Origin: Gudongella sp964575895
GTDB lineage: Bacteria; Bacillota; Clostridia; Tissierellales; Tissierellaceae
Assembly (NCBI GenBank): GCA_964575895.1
Contig: CAZNTE010000014.1
Location: forward strand, 1-64,000
Reading direction: 5' to 3'
Length of the DNA: 64,000 nt
In this document: piece after piece, positions 16,870 to 24,659 of the stretch
How positions within the stretch are numbered: the stretch's first letter is position 1
Layout: each line of letters opens with the position of its first letter
Made by a program: the position numbers and the translations under genes
The notes under the pieces: model-generated
Databases searched by the model: none
Told to the model about the DNA's origin: nothing
Seen by the model: only the letters and a program-made list of their open reading frames with translations

Positions 16870-17556
16870 ATGAACTTTGCAGAAGTTACCAAAACAAGTG
16901 AAGCTAGAGTTATTTTAGCAGACCGACTAGAGAAAGCATTCAAAAACTCACCAAAGTATGGAGATAAATCTATTCAAGAGTTATCAGAAGCTACTGGGAT
17001 ATCTGCTTCTTATCTAGCAGCAATATTTAGAGGAGAGAAAACTCCTTCATTGAGATACTTATTTACAATTGTTCATATACTAGAGGCAGATTTGCAACAT
17101 ATAATCCTAGGACTTGAAAGATTTATTAAACCACGAGGTTATATTGTGAAGGGTGATACACAAGATGAAATAGAACGATATTTGTTAAGTATGCAAAATG
17201 AGGTAGGTGAATTTTATAATGATTTTGAAGAAGCAGGTACAAAAAGTGGAACAAAAGGAGGGGCAATAATTGAACAAGCATCAACTTTGGTTGTTTATGA
17301 TAAATCTATGGAGGCATTAGGGTTTAGAAAACATTCTATTGTCAAATGGAAAGAAATAGATGAGGAACCCGTACCTGGTAAGGTTTATATTGTAAAACTA
17401 AGTTCAAAGTTACTTATAAGAAGAATTTGGTTTGAAGGGGATAACATAGTACTTATACCTTGTGCAAACACAATGTATGATATTATAAGTGCACATCGAG
17501 AGGATGCTCAAGTTGTCGGAATTCCTTTAAGTGTTTTTTACCAAATTAACTTATAA
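16870..17556 (+). CDS. XRE-type phage-like repressor with S24/LexA-like C-terminus
   Basis: In this 228-residue protein, residues ~25-80 form a helix-turn-helix (SIQELSEATGISASYLAAIFRG) and the C-terminal half (~135-225) matches the S24 self-cleavage fold with the Ser in DKSMEALGF. At the position of the catalytic Lys (usually VKRL) the sequence reads IRRI, so self-cleavage may be lost. GGAGGTG precedes the ATG. It is transcribed divergently from the reverse transcriptase with an operator-like repeat between them, and probably represses itself and the RT/xis/int side. If uncleavable, relief would need another trigger. Confidence 0.82.
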   Translation: MNFAEVTKTSEARVILADRLEKAFKNSPKYGDKSIQELSEATGISASYLAAIFRGEKTPSLRYLFTIVHILEADLQHIILGLERFIKPRGYIVKGDTQDEIERYLLSMQNEVGEFYNDFEEAGTKSGTKGGAIIEQASTLVVYDKSMEALGFRKHSIVKWKEIDEEPVPGKVYIVKLSSKLLIRRIWFEGDNIVLIPCANTMYDIISAHREDAQVVGIPLSVFYQINL

Positions 17557-17740
17557 CCCCCACAATGGACTAACATAACATCAAATCCAGTGGGAAATGC
17601 ATAAATTAATTAATATCCATATATGAACCTTTAATTTTAGGGATTTGTATAAGTTTATAATCTAAATTTAAGCACCATATGTGCAAAATAGGATAATTAA
17701 GGATAAGGTTATAAGAGGCCAAATATGACCTCTTATTTAA

Positions 17741-17950
17741 CTAATATTTTGGGTTATAGAGACATTCAAGATTATTGCAACCTTCACACAAGTACCTTGA
17801 ACACTCGCTTACAGAAGAGAATCCATCATCAGAACTTATAATAGGGTTACAAGTCTCCATGAATTCTACACATTTGTTACAAACTAAGTTATATGGGGAG
17901 GTTCGTCCCTTATAAACACAAATTATTGAAGTTGAGAGAGATGGATCCAT
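17741..17950 (-). CDS. Small cysteine-rich protein, unknown function
   Basis: The 69 residues contain cysteine pairs spaced like a zinc-binding module (CNKC, then METC, SECSRYLCEGC and LECLYN). The start ATG at 17950 overlaps the radC stop codon (TAATG), indicating translational coupling, so a longer frame starting inside radC at 17989 is less likely. No family was recognised. It may be a small DNA- or protein-binding partner of the RadC-type protein. Confidence 0.65.
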   Translation of the reverse strand: MDPSLSTSIICVYKGRTSPYNLVCNKCVEFMETCNPIISSDDGFSSVSECSRYLCEGCNNLECLYNPKY

Positions 17951-18558
17951 TACATCAACCCCTCTTGTTTTAATGATTTGAAGCCACAACTTCCTACTAT
18001 TATATGATCTAGAAGCTTGATGCCGATGTTTTGTCCAGCAGCATCCATTCTCTTGGTAAGATTAATATCTTCACTAGATGGAGTTGGATCCCCACTGGGA
18101 TGGTTGTGGATTATGATAATGCCATTAGCATTCCTTCTTAAGGCCACCTTATAGACTTCCCTTGGAGCAGCGACACAGTAATTTATTGTACCTTTGGATA
18201 GCTCGATGATGTCTATAATATTGTTTTTGGTATTAAGAAGAGCTACATTAAATGTCTCATACTCCAAATTGGAAAGCTTATTCTTAACTATGTTGTATAA
18301 GATATCAGGAGATGTTACCCTAACAGGATCTAATGGTTTTACTTCGTTGATTCTTCTTACCATTTCCTTAAAGGCAAGAAGCTGTCTTAATCTTGAAGGG
18401 GTAATACCTACGGTTTCCAACTCTTCGGTTTCTGAGTGAAGCAAGAAGCTTTCAAGACTTCCAAAGTAAGTTGTAACCTCTTCAACAATTCTTTCATCAT
18501 TCAAATTTAGTGCTTGCTTAACCAATTCTTTTGTACTTAAGCTTTCATAATTTAACAT
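17950..18558 (-). CDS. radC: RadC-family JAB/MPN domain protein
   Basis: In the 202 residues, an N-terminal helix-hairpin-helix-like part (~1-75) precedes the JAB metalloprotease-fold domain with the zinc motif HNHPSGDPTPS near 152 and the downstream Asp. The C-terminal LLDHIIVG is typical. Despite its name, RadC has no settled role in repair; copies are frequent on mobile elements. GGAGGAG precedes the ATG. Translation is coupled to the cysteine-rich downstream gene. Confidence 0.93.
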   Translation of the reverse strand: MLNYESLSTKELVKQALNLNDERIVEEVTTYFGSLESFLLHSETEELETVGITPSRLRQLLAFKEMVRRINEVKPLDPVRVTSPDILYNIVKNKLSNLEYETFNVALLNTKNNIIDIIELSKGTINYCVAAPREVYKVALRRNANGIIIIHNHPSGDPTPSSEDINLTKRMDAAGQNIGIKLLDHIIVGSCGFKSLKQEGLM

Positions 18559-18665
18559 TTTTACTCCTCCTTTTTGTTTTTAACCCAATACATAGCCCTC
18601 AGAGATACCAGAGCGCTCACAGCGATTCCTTATCATCTAAGGCATGCAAACTCTTGACTAAAATA

Positions 18666-18695
18666 AATAAAACCCCTAGAAATCGATTCTAGAGG
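18666..18695 (-). terminator. Terminator of the HIRAN gene
   Basis: On the minus strand CCTCTAGAAT pairs with ATTTCTAGGGG-type sequence around TCGA, followed by TTTTATTTATTTT. The stem overlaps the last codons and stop of the HIRAN gene. Confidence 0.72.
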
Positions 18696-19258
18696 CTCGC
18701 TATTTTTGACCTGGATTCAAGGTTTACTTTACTATCACTTTTATTGATTTGGACAAGAGATTTAGGACTATCACAGGATAAATCTACTATTCCATAGGCA
18801 AATTCAAGGCTATAGATATATGCCATGTTAAGGAACACCTTCTTAAAGATAACAATGGGTGTAAATCCTTCCATTATATACAGATGGATTATGTTTGCAA
18901 GATTCTTGTCTACATAACCAACCTTAGCTGATCCTCTATCCTTAATACCTGCCCATATAGAAAGAGCGTTTGGATCAAACCCATTATCAGGTTCAGGGAT
19001 GAGGGATAGAGATATTACATCAGATGGATATTTACTTAAGGCTTTAAGGATTCTCTGTCTTGAGACTCCATCTTCATTGGAGAATGTTACACCTTTAGCA
19101 TAACTATTACTTAGATGGATTTGCTTCTTAGTGATTCCCCAGCTTAGTCTTAAGATATTAGACCAAGGACTGGACCCATACAACTCTTGTTTAGACAAGT
19201 GATGGGCCAATAATAAGGACTTCTTTGGTAAGTTGGAACTACTTTTGTTAATTGACAT
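18689..19258 (-). CDS. HIRAN-domain protein
   Basis: In this 189-residue protein, residues ~55-125 match the HIRAN domain (KGVTFSNEDG, SLIPEPDNGFDPNALSIW, KVGYVDKNLA). HIRAN domains bind DNA ends or damaged DNA and occur alone or fused to helicases and nucleases. It lies just downstream of the type I restriction operon but beyond that operon's terminator, with its own AGGAGTG ribosome site. It may recognise DNA ends produced by the restriction complex, which is inference only. Confidence 0.82.
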   Translation of the reverse strand: MSINKSSSNLPKKSLLLAHHLSKQELYGSSPWSNILRLSWGITKKQIHLSNSYAKGVTFSNEDGVSRQRILKALSKYPSDVISLSLIPEPDNGFDPNALSIWAGIKDRGSAKVGYVDKNLANIIHLYIMEGFTPIVIFKKVFLNMAYIYSLEFAYGIVDLSCDSPKSLVQINKSDSKVNLESRSKIASL

Positions 19259-19412
19259 TTTACTTCACTCCTTTCATTTCTTATCACAGGTTAATTACTT
19301 ACTCCTCATATAGAAGGGGTGAGCATATCTAAATTACTTTTCCCAAGGAAAGAATTCACCTAGTACCCTCGAAAAATAATAAGAAATAGAATACTGTTAA
19401 CAAAAATGGGCA

Positions 19413-19447
19413 TAAAAAAAACAGGGCATCCTTTGAGACACCCCGTT
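19413..19447 (-). terminator. Terminator of the type I restriction operon
   Basis: On the minus strand AACGGGGTGTC pairs, with G-U pairs, to GATGCCCTGTT, followed by seven T. The G-U pairs only work in this direction, which fits leftward transcription of hsd genes. Confidence 0.82.
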
Positions 19448-19456
19448 TAGGTCTTT

Positions 19457-20182
19457 TTATAGGTCTTTTATTACTTCTTCATCTAATATCTCTTTACGAG
19501 TTTTCCAATCTGGCATTAGAGAAGTAATAAAATCATAGAATTGTTTATCATGATTATGGTATTTAAAGTGAACTAACTCATGCAATACTACATAATCTAT
19601 ACATAACTTAGGAGCTTTAATCAACTCATAGTTTAGTATTATTACTCCTTTATCCTCCAAACATGATCCCCATCTTGCTTTCATAGTTTTAATCTGTATC
19701 TTAGGCTTATTGATGTTATACTTTTGTATAATTGGATATATTTTCTCTAGACTTTCTAAGAAAGTAGCTTCAGCTTTGCTTCTAAACCAGGCCTTCATAA
19801 GCTTATCTTTATTTACTCTATCTTTTTTATCCTTTACATACAAGTAAAAGTAACCTTGATAAAACTTAACTCCTTCATATTCTTCTGATTCTTCAACCTT
19901 CAACCTATACTGTCTTCCCAGATATTTAAAAGTTTCACCACTTACATACTCTTTCTCAGAAATGTGCTCTGGTTGAGCATCCTCAAAGTAGTGTGTGTTC
20001 TTAATTAACCAAGGAGCTTTCCCATGGACGAAGTCAAGAATATCTTGAAGTGGTACTTTTTCATTTGCTGACACAAAAATACTCATATCTGGTCTAACAC
20101 TTAAGTTTATATTCTTAACATCTTTTCTTATAATCTCAAAATCAATGGTCTTATCACCATAGGTAATTGAATGTCTTATCAT
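19457..20182 (-). CDS. YgjP-like zinc metallopeptidase (M48-type) of the hsd operon
   Basis: The 241 residues include the zinc motif HELVHFKYHNH near 187 and the preceding MKARWGSC element, both typical of the YgjP/DUF45 family. ATG 20182 follows the hsdR stop codon by one base (TAAaATG) with GGGAGG upstream inside hsdR, so it is translated with hsdR. Genes of this family often follow hsdR. Proteolytic control of the restriction subunit is a reasonable but untested role. A TTG at 20203 is the alternative start. Confidence 0.88.
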   Translation of the reverse strand: MIRHSITYGDKTIDFEIIRKDVKNINLSVRPDMSIFVSANEKVPLQDILDFVHGKAPWLIKNTHYFEDAQPEHISEKEYVSGETFKYLGRQYRLKVEESEEYEGVKFYQGYFYLYVKDKKDRVNKDKLMKAWFRSKAEATFLESLEKIYPIIQKYNINKPKIQIKTMKARWGSCLEDKGVIILNYELIKAPKLCIDYVVLHELVHFKYHNHDKQFYDFITSLMPDWKTRKEILDEEVIKDL

Positions 20183-20183
20183 T

Positions 20184-23100
20184 TTATGATTGATACCTCC
20201 CAAGAGCTACTTTCATAATGTTCTCAATTAGCAAATCAATCACATCATAATCGATAGACTCATTTGGATTATTCTCTATCATCATAGTATAAAGTATATC
20301 AGAGAGACTTGAGTTAATATTCTTGTGGACATCTGGATTATCATGCCAATCTACCTTTATAAGATTAGTAATGGTAGTATCAACATCTAATGCAACAGAG
20401 CCTAAAGTTTGTTCAAAGTTATAGATTGCTTGGGATTCATTGGCAGTATCTATAATAGGGGAGTAGATGTTTTCACTTTCCAGTACTTGTTTAATAACTC
20501 CATAAAATGCTTGTGCATTTTGATTATGCCTAATTTTATCAGGATACTTTATGCCTGAGTCGCCTTTGATAAAGTCCTTCATAACCTCATGCATTCTTTG
20601 TAGATAATCAGCGTCACTGATCCTTTTTTCTCTATATGCATTAATAATTTCTTCAATTCGCTGGGAGAACTTCTTGTAATAAGCAGGATCTTCATCCCAC
20701 TTTTTAGTAATTCTCTTAGAAATCCTTGTTCTGATGGCATCAGCTTTTGCAACAGAAGAACCAAGTCTTAACAATTCATTTTCAAATTCTTCTTTATTCA
20801 TAATATCTACAGGAGCAGTTATTTGGATAACATCTTCAGCAGCGATGTAGGTATCCATAAGATTTCTCATTTTAGCTTCATATTCCTTGTGATCTATGGT
20901 ATCTGAATATCTAAGTTTAACTGAAGCTCTAAGTTCTTGATAGAATTTCAACTCCCTCTTGTACAAATAAATATCCTTATCCCCTAATGCATTATATACA
21001 TGCTCAGACTCTAGGGCAATCCCTAGGTACTTACCAAATCCACTTAACTCATCATAGAATTCATTTCTTATTTCTTCAGGAGCTAATGTCAGTTCATATT
21101 CTTCCTTGTCATTTTTGTTTTTTATTCTCTTAAATATAGAAACTAAGTCTGAATAAGCCTGCCTTAACTTACCAATGATACTTATAACATCAACCAAAGC
21201 ACCATCAAGATCTTTACCATCAAAGTTCTCTAAACCAGATCCAGAGTAGGTCTTTAATGCAGAGTCCAGTTCTTCAATTAATCCTCTATAGTCTATTATA
21301 AGGCCAAAGTCTTTTCCTTCGTAAAGACGATTTACCCTTGCTATAGCCTGTAGAAGGGAATGCTCCTTAAGTGGCTTATCAATGTACAAAACTGTAGCTT
21401 TTGGAGCATCAAAGCCCGTTAGTAGTTTATCTACAACTATTAGAATGTCAATTCCATCACCATGTACAAATTCATTTTTAATTCTACTTTCATACTTTTG
21501 TGGTTCAGTATAGCCATCCATCATTTTTCTCCAGAATCTAATGACTCTATCTTTTGGCTCTTCATCAACTTCATCAAAACCTTCTCGCTCATCAGGAGGA
21601 GAAATAACTACAGCGGTATTTATGTCATCGAATTCATCAAAAGCTTCCTTGAATCTAATTGCATCAAATTTAGAATTTGTAGCAAGCATTGCATTAAAGG
21701 GAGTTCCCTTATAAAACTTATTGAAGTGAACATATATATCATCTGCTATAAGTCTTATCCTTTGTTCTGAAGAAGCTATTCTCTCAAACTCGCTCCATTT
21801 GGATTTTAATTCTTCCTTTTGTTTATCATTAAGGTTCCTTGTAATCATCTCAATGCGTTTATCTATGGCATTTCTGTTGACTGACTGCTCTACAAGTCTT
21901 CCTTCATATAACAAGGGGACTATAGATTTATCGTCTACACCATCTTTAATAGTGTATTTATGAATCATCCTACTTCCAAATTTAATCATTGTACTCTTAT
22001 CTTTCTTCATAAGGGGAGTACCAGTAAAACCAAGATAACATGCATTTGGGAATATTTGCTTCATTTTTAAATACAATACACCATACATAGATCTATGAGA
22101 TTCATCTATTAATATAAAGATATCCCTAGACTTTAAAGGCTCTTGTAATTGTGTTACTTTCTCAAATTTATGAACCAGTGAAGTGATTATATCTGCACTA
22201 TTATCATTTATCAATTTTACAAGGTCCATACCACTTGAGGCTTTAGCTGATTTTAATCTAGAATGAGTAAATGTTGCATGTATTTGATCATCAAGCTCAA
22301 TCCTATCAGTAATGACTAATACCTGAGGATGGACATCTGCTAATTCAGACAATATATACCTTGCAAGCATAACCATAGTTAAAGACTTTCCAGATCCTTG
22401 AGTATGCCATATAACACCAGATTGACGGTTACCTCGTTTATCAGTTTCAGAAATGGTCTTTATAATTTCCTTCACAGCAAAATATTGCTGATATCTGGCA
22501 ATTTTCTTTATGTTTTTATCATATAGAGTAAAGTATCTTATAATATCAAGGATTCTTTTTGGGTGGAGGATAGAGACTATATTCTCATCTTGAGTAGTTG
22601 GGATACGACCAATTACTGCCTTTTTTATCTCATTCAAGAACCATTTGTAATCCTCTGATTCTTTATCTTCTTTCCATACTGCCCAGAATTTCTTTGGAGT
22701 TCCTGCTGTAGCATATTGTGTCTCGTTCTTATTAGTAGACATAACTATTTGAACATACTTAAACAGATGGGGTGCATAATCTTGACTTTGATTTCTAATC
22801 ATCTGTTCAATTCCTTGATTAACTGAGATTGATGCTTTCTTGCACTCAATTACACCAAAAGGAATACCATTTATAAATAGAACAATATCAGGTCTTATGT
22901 GTCCTTTACCATTTTCTCTTTCCACAGTAAATTCTTCAACTACATGAAAGACATTGTTTTCTGGATGTTCCCAGTCGATATAGTTAATATTAAAGGATTT
23001 TGTGCCATCAACCCCATTGAGCTTTTCTGGATAGCTTTTACCGTAGATGAGAGAGTCATATATCTTTTCATTAGTTTTTATTAGTCCATCAGTAAGATCT

Positions 23101-23348
23101 TCATCAATATCTAATATGGCTTGTTCAATATTCTTTTCTGAGAAGTTGTGCTTATTTCCCCTATACTCAAAGCTATTAAAGGATTTCAGACGCTTTCTCA
23201 GAATATCTTCAAGGACCACATTATATAGATTCCCCCTTATGGATTCAGCAGCATCGGGGGATATAACGGTATAGCCTATTTTAGATAAGACCTCCAAAGC
23301 TGGCTTTTGAGAGATATTTACTTCATTAAAATCCTGTGCATGAATCAT
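20184..23348 (-). CDS. hsdR: Type I restriction enzyme, R subunit
   Basis: The 1054 residues are the DNA-translocating and cleaving subunit. The N-terminal PD-(D/E)XK nuclease shows RPDIVLF followed by GVIECKK (~170-190). The SF2 motor has Walker A (TQGSGKS near 314), DESH (near 420) and TGTPL (near 440). Later motor motifs are LLTGFDAP and QAIARVNR. The C-terminal ~300 residues are helical and dock to the methylase. An AGGTGGTGA ribosome site precedes the ATG; nearly the same leader precedes hsdS. No frame damage was seen. Confidence 0.95.
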   Translation of the reverse strand: MIHAQDFNEVNISQKPALEVLSKIGYTVISPDAAESIRGNLYNVVLEDILRKRLKSFNSFEYRGNKHNFSEKNIEQAILDIDEDLTDGLIKTNEKIYDSLIYGKSYPEKLNGVDGTKSFNINYIDWEHPENNVFHVVEEFTVERENGKGHIRPDIVLFINGIPFGVIECKKASISVNQGIEQMIRNQSQDYAPHLFKYVQIVMSTNKNETQYATAGTPKKFWAVWKEDKESEDYKWFLNEIKKAVIGRIPTTQDENIVSILHPKRILDIIRYFTLYDKNIKKIARYQQYFAVKEIIKTISETDKRGNRQSGVIWHTQGSGKSLTMVMLARYILSELADVHPQVLVITDRIELDDQIHATFTHSRLKSAKASSGMDLVKLINDNSADIITSLVHKFEKVTQLQEPLKSRDIFILIDESHRSMYGVLYLKMKQIFPNACYLGFTGTPLMKKDKSTMIKFGSRMIHKYTIKDGVDDKSIVPLLYEGRLVEQSVNRNAIDKRIEMITRNLNDKQKEELKSKWSEFERIASSEQRIRLIADDIYVHFNKFYKGTPFNAMLATNSKFDAIRFKEAFDEFDDINTAVVISPPDEREGFDEVDEEPKDRVIRFWRKMMDGYTEPQKYESRIKNEFVHGDGIDILIVVDKLLTGFDAPKATVLYIDKPLKEHSLLQAIARVNRLYEGKDFGLIIDYRGLIEELDSALKTYSGSGLENFDGKDLDGALVDVISIIGKLRQAYSDLVSIFKRIKNKNDKEEYELTLAPEEIRNEFYDELSGFGKYLGIALESEHVYNALGDKDIYLYKRELKFYQELRASVKLRYSDTIDHKEYEAKMRNLMDTYIAAEDVIQITAPVDIMNKEEFENELLRLGSSVAKADAIRTRISKRITKKWDEDPAYYKKFSQRIEEIINAYREKRISDADYLQRMHEVMKDFIKGDSGIKYPDKIRHNQNAQAFYGVIKQVLESENIYSPIIDTANESQAIYNFEQTLGSVALDVDTTITNLIKVDWHDNPDVHKNINSSLSDILYTMMIENNPNESIDYDVIDLLIENIMKVALGRYQS

Positions 23349-23367
23349 GATTTCACCACCTATTCGA

Positions 23368-24648
23368 TTAATTTTCTGTATTTACTCTGACTATTCCAGT
23401 AAGAAGTAATTGCATAAGACCTTTCTTTTGTAGTTTTAGAGCTTCTAATTCTTGCACTAGAAGAGAGATTTCTTTTGTACAATGATGTAAAATAGTATCA
23501 ATTTTATCAATTTCATCTTTATTATTAGGTAGCCTAACTATAATATTTTCAAAATCACTTATACTTAAGTTCTTTCTAACTACACTTGCACCTTTTTGGG
23601 ATATTGAATCATAAATAGATATCATATAGTCACTTCTTAACAATGTTCTAAAATAATTCTTTCCTACAATATTGTAATTAATTGTATATACTTTATATGC
23701 GGGTGATACTATTCCAATGTCAAAATCTGATATATCTATACCGCCAATCCACAGATTCATTGGACTTAGTACTAGTTGTCCCTTTTCTAAAATTTTATAT
23801 CCTATGTTGTTATCACTTGCGATTTGTTTATTAAAATGATCACTTTGTTTAACTATACCATCTTTAGTACATGAAAGTACTTCATATTGATTATTCTCTT
23901 TAGTTTTTCTTGTAATACTTTTAATAATATCTCCCAATCTTACTTCTTTCCAATATTCATCAAATCCTGGCAATCTGACTTCACCAGTTAAAAGCTTCTG
24001 CATTAGTCCTTTTTTCTGCTTTTTCTTCTCTTCTATAAGCTTTTCCTTAAGCTCAATAGCTTTGTCCCAAGTGGAGAGGATGGAGGCTATTTTTTGTTGT
24101 TCTGGGAGGGGTGGCAAAGGGATACTAATATTATTTATTATCTTAAGATTCAGCCCTCCTCTTCCACTATCACCTGATGATAGACTTCTAATTTCTTCAT
24201 ATCGGTATTCCAAGTTATAGAATAGATAGTAATAATGAGTAGTATTGTTAGTGATTATTGATGCTAAAGATTGATTAGTACACAATTTAATCTTATTAAT
24301 AGCTACTTTACCTCGAGTCTTACCTTGTCCTGCTAAAGCTATTAAAACAGAGTTTTCAGGGATCATGCTGGTACTTGAATTTTCATATCCGAGTTTTGTT
24401 ATCATTCTGTCTGTCTCAAAAATTATTCTTTTATTGATTTCACCAGAACTCATCCATGGTATATCTCCGTTCCAATAATTATCATACTTAGTACTTGGGG
24501 TACCACCAGCTTTTACATTAATGCTTATATCTTCTATTTTCTTGATTTCCCATTTACTTGGATAAACACCCAATGCGGTAATTCTATACCCATCTAGTTC
24601 TTTTTGATTCTTAATTATGTCCATCTTGTTTTTAATCTCATGTTTCAT
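23368..24648 (-). CDS. hsdS: Type I restriction enzyme, S (specificity) subunit
   Basis: The 426 residues contain two target-recognition domains, each followed by a coiled-coil spacer. The first half ends in PLPPLPEQQKIASILSTWD and the repeat LEALKLQKKGLMQLLLTG closes the second. The repeated phrase KKGLMQKLLTG / KKGLMQLLLTG marks the pseudo-symmetry. It defines the bipartite DNA site bound by HsdM2S. It follows the fused hsdM by 11 nt. Confidence 0.95.
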   Translation of the reverse strand: MKHEIKNKMDIIKNQKELDGYRITALGVYPSKWEIKKIEDISINVKAGGTPSTKYDNYWNGDIPWMSSGEINKRIIFETDRMITKLGYENSSTSMIPENSVLIALAGQGKTRGKVAINKIKLCTNQSLASIITNNTTHYYYLFYNLEYRYEEIRSLSSGDSGRGGLNLKIINNISIPLPPLPEQQKIASILSTWDKAIELKEKLIEEKKKQKKGLMQKLLTGEVRLPGFDEYWKEVRLGDIIKSITRKTKENNQYEVLSCTKDGIVKQSDHFNKQIASDNNIGYKILEKGQLVLSPMNLWIGGIDISDFDIGIVSPAYKVYTINYNIVGKNYFRTLLRSDYMISIYDSISQKGASVVRKNLSISDFENIIVRLPNNKDEIDKIDTILHHCTKEISLLVQELEALKLQKKGLMQLLLTGIVRVNTEN

Positions 24649-24659
24649 AATCTCACCAC

